From contig JASMDC010000035.1 in NCBI GenBank assembly GCA_030753015.1, positions 1 through 36,044 of the forward strand: a DNA stretch of 36,044 nucleotides. The letters are read 5' to 3'. The DNA comes from Candidatus Undinarchaeales archaeon. GTDB taxonomy: Archaea > SpSt-1190 > JASMDC01. Position 1 is the stretch's first letter. Each line of letters begins with the position of its first letter. The notes under the pieces were generated by a model that was not told the DNA's origin, ran no database searches, and saw only the letters and a list, made by a program, of their open reading frames with translations. Of this stretch, positions 1 to 8,190 are shown in pieces. The position numbers were made by a program, and so were the translations under genes.

Positions 1-71
1 CCATGCAGATTTCCCTTTCGACTCCATCCCCTCCCTCTCGTAAGGGGACTTCCCGTCGAAACAAAAAAGAG

Positions 72-80
72 TTAAATATA
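72..80 (+). promoter_or_regulatory. TATA box of the NlpC/P60 surface protein gene
   Basis: TTAAATATA stands out in otherwise GC-rich sequence. A start about 27 nt from its centre would put transcription near position 103, giving a leader of about 40 nt before the ATG at 144. An AGGGGGTG stretch at 108-115 looks like a ribosome site but sits 28 nt from the ATG, too far to act normally. An in-frame TTG at 102 would suit a leaderless start and cannot be excluded. Confidence 0.5.
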
Positions 81-143
81 CGACGAACCATAGAATTTTC
101 ATTGAACAGGGGGTGCTCCGTCGGTCGACGGGGCGATGGGACG

Positions 144-3100
144 ATGGCTGGACGTATAGTTCGATCGGCAGCGGTGTTGCTCTGCGCATGGCTCGTACTT
201 GTCGCCATCGCTGCGGACGCTCCCGCTGGCAGCGATAACGTGTGCTGCGAGGGGTCCAGCGGCGCAAGCATGGCCACGCGCCAAGAGTGCACGTCCGGTG
301 GTGGTAAGGTCTCGTCCGACACGGTCCAGGCCCCCGCGAAGCCCGAGGACGATCTCATCTCCGGCAGCGGGACGGGTCCTGCTCCCCTGAACGTCGAGGA
401 CCTCAATTGCGACTCGTCCAAGATGGGCAACATCGATGCCCGTAACATGTGCGAGCATCTCAAGAAGATGGGCTCGTCCTACGATAGCATAGACGGTTTC
501 ATGTTCGGCAAGGACGGGACGGGAGGTCTTATGGGCCACCTGGAGGAGCTGCACGCCGCGCTCGTCAAGCAGTGCGCCAACTGCACCGATACGCACAAGG
601 ACTTCCAGGCGACCACGTACGATGACTGCGCCAAGACCGGCGGCGGTCGCGCCGGGAACCTCGCCTTCGATATCAATGCCATCGCCGCGGCCACCACCGA
701 CCAGTTCGGACCTGCCATCTGTGATGATGCGGGGAAGTTCGTCTGCCTCGCCAACGACGCTCGCAAGTGCATGGCCCGCGAGGGGAGTAAGAGCGGTGCG
801 CTCGAGGGCGCCCGCCAGTGCGGTGTATGTGTGGTGGTATCCTGCTGCGCGGGGAAGAAGGTCCTGCCCGGCGGGTTCGAGGACCCCGATGCCGCGGCCG
901 GAGCGTGCAACGAGGACAAGATAAATCCGAAGGAGGGTCCGTGCCCCGATTCCCGGACGTGGGAGTGCACCGTCAAGGACGGGCCTCTGAAGAAGAAGCA
1001 GAAGGACGATCTTGGGATCCATGGCGCCCGGGGCCTGTGCGATAAGCCCAGTGCCGCCGCCTCGTGCTCGAAGACGGGCCAGGGGAAGCCGCCTGCGGGG
1101 TGCACGTCCGCATCGTCCGGTGCCTGCTCATTGACGGGCAATCCTACCAGATGCAAAAATAAGATCTGGGGCGACAGCCCGTCCACCGATTCGGGGAAGA
1201 GCGACAACTCGGCGATGAAGTGGTGCGTGGACGACGGTGGCGACAAGAAGCGCCGACCGGCCATATGCAAGTACAAGGACGCGTGCAGTGGATGCAAATG
1301 GGAGGAGGGCGGCCCCAGCGAAACGCGCAGCAAGGACTACGACAAGAACGTCCTCGAATGCTACGGTTACAAGGACGCCAATCCCAGGTGCGAGCAGGAG
1401 GGTATCAGCGAGGACGAGGTGAAGAAGCACACATACTGCTTTGCCAACACCGACCAGTACCACCGGTACACGTGCGACAAGGACGGGAACTGCAAGGACA
1501 GGGACTCCGTGAGCGCCGTGGTGGAGGTGACGCCCGCGGAGAACGCCGTCGTGCTCCCTGCTGCCCTCGCCGAGTGCCAGGTGCGGGTGGCCAACCTCAA
1601 GGACGTGTGCACCGTCTCGGGCTCTAAGACCTTCGGCAAGGGCGGGACCGATATTACCCCCTGTGCCCTGGCCCCGATCGTCAAGGAGATGATGGAGTAC
1701 ATCGAGAACTTCCACTACCGTTACCTGGGCTCGGGAGGCGTGAAGGACCAGATCCAGACCATGTGGGGCAAGCTGAAGTGCAAGGGCGAGCTGGGCGGCC
1801 CCGGGGTCGATCCGAAGGCTGCGATGAAGGGGGGCGGGACGGACAACGGCCAGGTCGCCACCCAGGTGGCCGCGGACGAGAAGAAGAAGGAGGAGGAGCG
1901 GGCCAAGAAGGGCTCGGCCGACTCCAGCGCCATCGTCAGCGAGGCGAACACCTGGAAGGGTACGCCTTATGTGTTCGGAGGGAACACCCGCAGGGGTATC
2001 GACTGCTCCGGGTTCACCCAGCAGGTCATGCGCAAGAACGGCGTGAACATCCCACGGACGGCGGCCAGCCAGTGGGCGGCCTGCCAGCGTAGCGGCGGGA
2101 CGTACGTGAGCGCCAACGAGCTCCAGTCGGGCGACCTCCTCTACTTCCAGAATACCTACAAGAAGGGCGTCAGCCACACGGGTATCTACGTGGGCAACGA
2201 CCAGTACGTCCACGCACCCAAGACAGGTGACGTGGTGCGGACCGTGCGGTTCTCCACCTCGCGGCACTACAAGAGCCACTGGAAGGGCGCGTGCCGGTTC
2301 ACGGGCCTGAAGGGCGGCAGCCCGCCGGGCGGGACCACGGGCACGGGAGCCACGCCCGAGCAGATCAAGGCGAACACCATCACCACCGAGATGCGCACCG
2401 TGGGCTCGCTGCGGAAGGAACAGGCCGAGTTCGGTATCGGGATGAAGGAGTTCCAGGGCCGGGTGAAGAAGCTCATCACCCTCGCCAAGGCCGAAAAGGG
2501 GCTGCATTGGGACATCACGACCAAGCACGACGACTTCGGCAAGGCATTCGATCCGGCGACCTTCGTCACCAAGGAGGGCCACCTCCGGCCCACGATGAAC
2601 TCCGGCAAGGACAAGGACGCGCCCATGTACGAGGGGTACGCCTGGTCGATCGCCAAGGAGGACGAGACGTTGTGCCAACTGGAGGCCTCCAAATGCAAGG
2701 ACGCTGATGGCGGCGCCCTCGCTGACACCGAGAAGGCGCGGACCAAGCTCATCGAGCGGACCAAGGCCGCCGTGGAGAAGGACTGTAAGGGCTGCCACCT
2801 CCTGCCCCAGGTCATCGGCAAGTGCAAGAACCCGTCGAAGGCATGCCGGTCCGAGAAGGACAAGTGCGTGGAGGACGGGCTCTCCTCGTCCGTGGACTTC
2901 GACCGCCATCGCAACACGGACGCCTGGGGCGGCTCTGCGCTCAAGACCGTGGAGAACCTCAAGGGACTGCCCGACGAGGTGTTCACCAAGATCGACGGGT
3001 GCTACGATTACGCCATCGACAAGGTCGATCCCGCCCAGGAATGCAAGGGCAAGAACGACGGGTTCAAGTGCTCCGACGGCAAATGCTGCTCGGGCGAGTG

Positions 3101-6032
3101 CACCGATGCGACTGCGTGCAATGCGTACGGTCCCTCGGGCCCCGGCGGTCCCGGCCAGCAACCACCCGGCGGTCCCGCGCCCAGCCCCACTCCGCCCCCG
3201 GGTGAGGAGGAGGGAATGCCCGGTGGCGAGGAGGAAGAGCCGCTTCCCGGAGAGGAAGAGGGAGAGGAGCCTGGCGAGGAGGAAGAGGAAGATCCCGACG
3301 AGGAGGAAGAGGAAGATCCCGGCGAAGAGGAGGAAGAGGGTCCGGACGATCCCGAGGCCCGCCTCTCGTGCCACGATGCACGGCGCACCGATCCCTGCAC
3401 GCTCGACGACGAGGACGGATTGTGCTGCACCGGCGACGACAAGCTCTACTGCCTGGCTGGTGCGGACGAGTGCCCGGACGACCCGACCTTCGCCCAGGAG
3501 TGCGAGGGCCAGGACGACGGTGCTCCCTGCTTCGAGGAGCGCGGGAAGCCACAGGGCATTTGCTGCGTTCCGACGGACGGTGACGTGTCCGTATGCCGGC
3601 TCGGCGCATCCTACTGCCGGACGCGCTTCGACGAGGAGGACCTGGACGCCACCAATCCCGTCGAGTGCAACGAGGCCTGCCAGCAGTGCTTCGACACACC
3701 CAACTCACACTGCCAGGCCCGTGCAGGGGTCTGTGTGTGCGAGATGGGACGCGAGTGGCGGACCACCGGTCAGAAGTGTCCACAGAGCGTCCCCCCGCCC
3801 ATGAACGCCCGCTACCAGGCGTGCTGCGAGGCGCTGTTCGCTGACGTGCTGGTGATCGAGCCGCCCGAGGCCATGGACGGGCCCTTCATCGAGGGTGACG
3901 CGACCTACGCGGCAGGGACCGCCGTGACCCTCCGACTACGGAACCCGGACGCGTCATCGGTCCATGTGTGCGGCGAGTGGTGGCGCGCGTTCGCCTCCGT
4001 CGAGGGCTGGACCGAGGTGCAACAGGTAGAGAAGGACCTCCCTGTCGGGTGCATGGCCGTGCCATCGAGCGCCGCCGTAAACTGGGACCTGGAGGGCGTC
4101 ATCGACGAGGAGGACGAGCCCGGACCGCTGGGGGTCGGGAGCTACAAGGTGGAGATGTGCTACTGTACCGCGGTGGCCGGTGATGACTGCCTGACGGGCG
4201 CACGGCGGTGCGTCGAGCACAGGTTCCGCGTCGTGGACCCCGGGTCCACCTTCGGCGAGGGTGACCTGTCCATGTGCATGACGCCGTCGGGGCTCACCAC
4301 CGGCGTCAGCTACGACCGGTGCCGCACCGTCAGCTCGGGCACGGGATTCTGCTGCTCTCTAGGGTTCGAGGAACGGGCCCTGCCCCTGGACTGCAGCGGT
4401 GTCGAGGACGGGTACGAGGACCCGGTGCTCGACGAGTGCAACGTGCGGAACCCGGGAGAGACGCGGCTGGCCGAACGCTGCCGCGACCTCGCCCTGGAGG
4501 AGGACGTGGCCTGCGAGGAACGGTGCCTGGCCGATAACCCGGGACAATCCTCACAGGAGGTCTGCCTCCGCGACGAGTGCGGTGCTGACCCCCTCCTCAC
4601 CGAGCGTCTGGTCGGGTGCGGACCCTACGAGGAGTGCCTTAAGGTGGAGAAGGCCCTCCATCCCGACCTCAAGGTGACCGTGGACATGGTGAGGGGCAGT
4701 GAGTTCTCCACCACCTTCTACGCGGGTGAGCCCGCTCAGGTCGAGGTGGGGGTGTACAACGCCGGTCAGTTCGGCTTCTCGGGCGCAGTTGAGACCGCCA
4801 TTATCAACCTTGTCGCGTGCGACTGCCCGACCTGTCCCGCAGGCTACACATGCGATTGCGAATGCCAGGAGGAGCGCACCGCCACGGCAACCCGCGAGCT
4901 CACGCTCCTCCGACCGGGAGAGACCTTCCTGTACCGCACCGACACCATACCGCTCGCAGAGTCCCTGGCCAACGGGACCGTCCAGCCGGTAGCGACGGTG
5001 GCCCGGACCGGTTCGCCCGTGGCCGAGGCCCGGGGCGAGCTCGTCCACGTACTGGAGATGGGACAGCTGGAGGTCACCGAGGCCTGGTTCGAGATGGGCG
5101 GTGAGCGTGCCACAAGCGCCTATCCGGGCGCGGAGATAACTGGTATGGCCGAGCTATCCTCGCAATGGTTCCCGCTGAACGTGAGCCTCTACCTGGAGAT
5201 CGATGGTGTCGAGATCGAGGGCACCCGCACTACTGTGGAGGTCACTGAGCCCGTTAGCAGCCTGTCCATGACCACCCTACCCTGGGAGGTGGCCGCCGAT
5301 AGGATCGATGCGTTGGCACGCATGGGTGTCGAGGTGGTATCCCCTGACGGCGACGTCCTCATGAAGCGGACGCTGCTCGAGCAGGGGACGGGAGCAGCGG
5401 ACTGCGGTGGTTCGGTGATGACCACCGCCTGCTACGAGGGCAGGGGGAGCGTCCTCCGTTCCTACCCCGCAGGCTTCCTGGAGGTGCGACCCCTCAGGCT
5501 CCGCGTGACGGACGCGTACTTCATGAACCCCGACGGGAACGCTGTCAACACCCTCTACGAGGACACCGAGATGCGGGCCGTGGTGGTCGTCGACAACGGC
5601 GCCCCCCTCGCCTTCACCGGCGTCCTGGAGGCCATAGTCGCCGGGGACGACGGGGCCGATGTGGCCCAGGGACATGCCCTGGTCGATACCGAGCTCCCGG
5701 CCCGTGGTGGCACAAAGCGTCTAGAGACGCCATCGTTCCAGGCCACCAGGGGCTCGACCTACACCATCCGCGTCCGTGCGGCGGGGACGGACGGTACCGT
5801 CTGGAACGACCAGCTCGTCAGCAAGTATCTCTTTCCCCACGGGACGCTGGTGGTGATCGACGAGGAGGAGGTGGCCGACGAGCGCAACGACATCAGCACG
5901 CACCTCATCTTCACGGCGTGCGAGGTGCGGGTGTCGTGCGGAGCGTGCCTGCCGGTGTGCGAGCTCCATGTGGACCCTACGACCTGTTCCCTCTCGACCC
6001 AGCACTGCGGGTGCGAGTGCAAGCTCAGCTAG
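144..6032 (+). CDS. Giant secreted Cys-rich protein with NlpC/P60 domain
   Basis: A 1962-aa protein. I chose the ATG at 144 because it begins a clean signal peptide (basic MAGRIVR, then a hydrophobic run to about residue 24). The frame stays open upstream to position 3, but that part is not protein-like and contains the TATA box. Residues 25-590 are Cys-rich with no family I recognise. Residues about 600-720 are an NlpC/P60 papain-like cysteine peptidase domain: Cys621 in DCSGF, His678 in SHTGIYVG and His690 in HAP fit the Cys-His-His triad. A helical Cys-poor stretch follows. Residues about 995-1071 are a Pro/Gly then Glu/Asp-rich repetitive linker. The rest alternates Cys-rich segments with beta-sandwich-like segments and ends in a Cys cluster without a membrane helix, so it is probably secreted. 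NlpC/P60 enzymes usually cleave peptidoglycan peptides or related amide/thioester bonds; the substrate here is unknown. Confidence 0.85.
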   Translation: MAGRIVRSAAVLLCAWLVLVAIAADAPAGSDNVCCEGSSGASMATRQECTSGGGKVSSDTVQAPAKPEDDLISGSGTGPAPLNVEDLNCDSSKMGNIDARNMCEHLKKMGSSYDSIDGFMFGKDGTGGLMGHLEELHAALVKQCANCTDTHKDFQATTYDDCAKTGGGRAGNLAFDINAIAAATTDQFGPAICDDAGKFVCLANDARKCMAREGSKSGALEGARQCGVCVVVSCCAGKKVLPGGFEDPDAAAGACNEDKINPKEGPCPDSRTWECTVKDGPLKKKQKDDLGIHGARGLCDKPSAAASCSKTGQGKPPAGCTSASSGACSLTGNPTRCKNKIWGDSPSTDSGKSDNSAMKWCVDDGGDKKRRPAICKYKDACSGCKWEEGGPSETRSKDYDKNVLECYGYKDANPRCEQEGISEDEVKKHTYCFANTDQYHRYTCDKDGNCKDRDSVSAVVEVTPAENAVVLPAALAECQVRVANLKDVCTVSGSKTFGKGGTDITPCALAPIVKEMMEYIENFHYRYLGSGGVKDQIQTMWGKLKCKGELGGPGVDPKAAMKGGGTDNGQVATQVAADEKKKEEERAKKGSADSSAIVSEANTWKGTPYVFGGNTRRGIDCSGFTQQVMRKNGVNIPRTAASQWAACQRSGGTYVSANELQSGDLLYFQNTYKKGVSHTGIYVGNDQYVHAPKTGDVVRTVRFSTSRHYKSHWKGACRFTGLKGGSPPGGTTGTGATPEQIKANTITTEMRTVGSLRKEQAEFGIGMKEFQGRVKKLITLAKAEKGLHWDITTKHDDFGKAFDPATFVTKEGHLRPTMNSGKDKDAPMYEGYAWSIAKEDETLCQLEASKCKDADGGALADTEKARTKLIERTKAAVEKDCKGCHLLPQVIGKCKNPSKACRSEKDKCVEDGLSSSVDFDRHRNTDAWGGSALKTVENLKGLPDEVFTKIDGCYDYAIDKVDPAQECKGKNDGFKCSDGKCCSGECTDATACNAYGPSGPGGPGQQPPGGPAPSPTPPPGEEEGMPGGEEEEPLPGEEEGEEPGEEEEEDPDEEEEEDPGEEEEEGPDDPEARLSCHDARRTDPCTLDDEDGLCCTGDDKLYCLAGADECPDDPTFAQECEGQDDGAPCFEERGKPQGICCVPTDGDVSVCRLGASYCRTRFDEEDLDATNPVECNEACQQCFDTPNSHCQARAGVCVCEMGREWRTTGQKCPQSVPPPMNARYQACCEALFADVLVIEPPEAMDGPFIEGDATYAAGTAVTLRLRNPDASSVHVCGEWWRAFASVEGWTEVQQVEKDLPVGCMAVPSSAAVNWDLEGVIDEEDEPGPLGVGSYKVEMCYCTAVAGDDCLTGARRCVEHRFRVVDPGSTFGEGDLSMCMTPSGLTTGVSYDRCRTVSSGTGFCCSLGFEERALPLDCSGVEDGYEDPVLDECNVRNPGETRLAERCRDLALEEDVACEERCLADNPGQSSQEVCLRDECGADPLLTERLVGCGPYEECLKVEKALHPDLKVTVDMVRGSEFSTTFYAGEPAQVEVGVYNAGQFGFSGAVETAIINLVACDCPTCPAGYTCDCECQEERTATATRELTLLRPGETFLYRTDTIPLAESLANGTVQPVATVARTGSPVAEARGELVHVLEMGQLEVTEAWFEMGGERATSAYPGAEITGMAELSSQWFPLNVSLYLEIDGVEIEGTRTTVEVTEPVSSLSMTTLPWEVAADRIDALARMGVEVVSPDGDVLMKRTLLEQGTGAADCGGSVMTTACYEGRGSVLRSYPAGFLEVRPLRLRVTDAYFMNPDGNAVNTLYEDTEMRAVVVVDNGAPLAFTGVLEAIVAGDDGADVAQGHALVDTELPARGGTKRLETPSFQATRGSTYTIRVRAAGTDGTVWNDQLVSKYLFPHGTLVVIDEEEVADERNDISTHLIFTACEVRVSCGACLPVCELHVDPTTCSLSTQHCGCECKLS

Positions 6033-6225
6033 CAACCGGACCTATCGGGTATAAGATAAGAACGCAGAGAGACCGGGGAAGCCGGTGAAGAGCTAGCCAC
6101 GGAAGCGCTCTGAGGTCGCCCCCGATCCCCCTGCGATTAAATATTACGATTAGTCTATAGGTCGCTCTGCTATATAACCATTGTCATGGCGGACAGCATA
6201 CGTCGCGGACGAGAGCTCCCGGGAC
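6033..6225. other. Convergent intergenic region with small hairpins
   Basis: This is the 193-bp gap between two genes that end toward each other. It contains a 5-bp hairpin (ACCGG 6072-6076 with CCGGT 6082-6086), a second possible stem (AGAGC/GCTCT at about 6089-6111), and AT-rich patches including TATATAA near 6171. No T-run convincing enough for an archaeal terminator and no tRNA-like fold was seen. It may hold a small structured RNA or just the 3' ends of both transcripts. Confidence 0.3.
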
Positions 6226-7680
6226 CTATTTCGTTTCCTGGTCGCGCTCCAGCTCTTCGCGCCAGAGCCGAGCCGTGGCCTTGATGTGCCCCACGCTGTC
6301 GCCCAGTGTCGTCCAGTTCTCGGGCACCTGCCCGTCGTAGCGCTCACCTGTCCGCAGGACCAGGTCCTCGATGCCCTCGGCGACCTTTTCCAGTTCACCG
6401 GCCTCAGCGGGATCTGTGATGTTCTCGATGGCGTCGTCCCAGTCGCGACCGGTCCATACCTCGAGGGCGTGGGTCAGCGCGGCCACGTAGCCCTCACGCT
6501 TCACCTCCAGCTCCTCCCGGACCACCTTGTCGTGCCCCTGTGAGTACCCGTGCATCCGCTCGAGCGCACCGGTGTTCTCGACACGGAGCACCTCGAACAC
6601 GCGCGAGTAGTCAGCGTTGCGCTCCACCAGCTCGTCGAACACCGTGGCATCCTGGGCGTACACCCGGGCCATGGTGTCGGTGACCTCGTCGATGTCCTCG
6701 AGCATCTTGAAGGCTGCGTTCCCTGCCACCAGCAGCTCCTTGCCCTCGATCTCCTTGTTGGTGAGGGTGCCCAGCTCGTGGACATTGAGCCGGGTCATGA
6801 GGTCGGACACGCCCTCGTAGACGTCCTCGACAGCTCCCTTGTAGGGATCGAGCGCACCATCGAAGCTGGAGCGGAACACCTTCTTACCGATGGTCTTCCA
6901 CACCTTCAGGCCATCGCCGCCGTCCGCTTCGTTCTTGGTACGCCGCAGCGACTCCACGAGGTAGGTGTTGAAGTCGGCGGGGACGGTGAAGTCCAGCGCC
7001 TTCTGGGGGAGTGGGATGACGACATCGGCGTTCTGTGTCTTGCCGAAGCGCTCGGTCTTCACGTCCGAGAGCTGGAGATAGCCATCGCTGTAATCAGTGA
7101 GGATGCCACGGTACTCGCGACCACTTGGGTCCTTGACGGCAACGCCGTACCCGACCAGGTGCTCAAGGTTATCGTCCCAGCTACCGCCGATGTTATCGAA
7201 CACAGCCTGAGCGCCCTCGGTGGTCACCGAGCCACCCATGTACATGCTGGCGCCCATGGAGGTGGCGCGGCTCACGGCGTTCACGGAGTTCGCCAGGGGT
7301 GCCTTGGTCCGGTCCCAGAACTTGTGGAGCCAGCCCCGACCCGTCCCATGCTGCACGAGCTTGGAGAGCTCGGTGTCGCGCTTGGCGAGCTTCTTGTCGC
7401 CCAGGTCCTGCTCGAACCGGGTGACGGAGTACACCTCGCTGGGGGAGTAGATGGTCTGGTTGGCGGCCACGTAGGAGCCGTTGACGTCGAGAAGGATGTT
7501 GTCGTGGTCGTCGATCTGGAGTACCTTGCCTCGGATCTGGTAGTCCTCCGAGGCGGTGTTGAGGGATACGTAATCACCGTCGAAGTCGCCAAGGCACCTG
7601 TCGGTGCCGTTGTACAGGAACCCGCGCGCCAGTAGACCGGCTGTTACCGCGCCGAGCACGAAATGACCTGGATCGAGCAT
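6226..7680 (-). CDS. Hypothetical protein, possibly membrane-anchored
   Basis: A 484-aa protein of no family I recognise. The N-terminus (MLDPGHFVLGAVTAGLLARG) is hydrophobic enough to be a membrane anchor or uncleaved signal. Residues about 30-90 look beta-rich and alternate hydrophobic and polar residues. From about residue 270 the protein is strongly charged and helical, with possible coiled coil. It has only one Cys, unlike its two neighbours. The ATG at 7680 is preceded by GGTGAT at 7686-7691 and a TATA box at 7729-7736, so start and promoter are well supported. It lies between two giant surface-protein genes, converging on the first and in the same direction as the second, but with its own promoter. 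A role in assembling or tethering those proteins is only a guess. Confidence 0.75.
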   Translation of the reverse strand: MLDPGHFVLGAVTAGLLARGFLYNGTDRCLGDFDGDYVSLNTASEDYQIRGKVLQIDDHDNILLDVNGSYVAANQTIYSPSEVYSVTRFEQDLGDKKLAKRDTELSKLVQHGTGRGWLHKFWDRTKAPLANSVNAVSRATSMGASMYMGGSVTTEGAQAVFDNIGGSWDDNLEHLVGYGVAVKDPSGREYRGILTDYSDGYLQLSDVKTERFGKTQNADVVIPLPQKALDFTVPADFNTYLVESLRRTKNEADGGDGLKVWKTIGKKVFRSSFDGALDPYKGAVEDVYEGVSDLMTRLNVHELGTLTNKEIEGKELLVAGNAAFKMLEDIDEVTDTMARVYAQDATVFDELVERNADYSRVFEVLRVENTGALERMHGYSQGHDKVVREELEVKREGYVAALTHALEVWTGRDWDDAIENITDPAEAGELEKVAEGIEDLVLRTGERYDGQVPENWTTLGDSVGHIKATARLWREELERDQETK

Positions 7681-7728
7681 AATGCATCACCATTAATCTG
7701 TGAGTGATAGACCGCGCTCCGAAGCCTG

Positions 7729-7736
7729 TATTTATA
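7729..7736 (-). promoter_or_regulatory. TATA box of the 484-aa hypothetical gene
   Basis: On the minus strand this reads TATAAATA, about 50 nt upstream of the ATG at 7680. A purine-rich GGTGAT at 7686-7691 between them serves as ribosome binding site. The element lies in the 112-bp gap after the stop of the 2479-aa gene, suggesting independent transcription. Confidence 0.65.
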
Positions 7737-7792
7737 GTTTCCCCTGATGGTCTATCCCGGGGGAAGACGGTGCAGGGCCCCACCGTTCCGGC

Positions 7793-8190
7793 CTAGGGAT
7801 GGAATCCGTGCAGCCCCTTGTCCTCTCCCTCGTCCTTCTTCTTGGGCTTCCCCCCGGTCGTGTCCGGGGGCTGCTGCGGGGCTTGAGGTGGCTGCGGGAC
7901 CTGTGGTTGGCCCATGGCCCCGGGATGGAGACCGTGGGCTGCTTGCTGAGCACCCTGGTCGCTCGCCGGCTGCTGCCCTGACGGCCCCCACCCGTGCTGT
8001 TGCTGTTGCTGCTGACTTTGTATCTGCGGGGAATGGACGGTCTGGGCGCCGTAGTAGGCCCGCTGGCCGTAGTATTGGCTCCCACCGTAGTACTGCTGTT
8101 GCGGACCGTAGAACTGCTGTTGTCCCTGCTGGTATCCATCCATGGCAGCAGCGCCGGTCGCTTTGTCAATGCCCATACCGGGGAACACCT
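7793..8190 (-). other. Encoded Q/Y/P-rich low-complexity cytoplasmic tail
   Basis: The last 130 or so residues of the 2479-aa protein are dominated by Gln, Tyr, Gly and Pro, with runs such as QQQFYGPQQQYYGG and a six-Gln run. They end in a basic KPKKK segment. They follow a single membrane helix with Lys-Arg on the distal side, so they should lie in the cytoplasm. The composition resembles prion-like domains. Confidence 0.7.

Noticed and set aside
3-143. N-terminal extension of the first surface protein
   Set aside because: The extension contains the TATA box and precedes a complete signal peptide that starts at 144.
1128-3374. Long open frame of 748 codons on the minus strand
   Set aside because: It lies antisense to the NlpC/P60 gene and arises from high-GC codon bias. 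Its translation is low-complexity Leu/Val/Gly/Arg without domains.
6181-6543. 120-codon plus-strand ORF with a TATA-like element near 6171
   Set aside because: It is mostly antisense to the 484-aa gene and has no protein features. The TATA-like patch alone is weak evidence.
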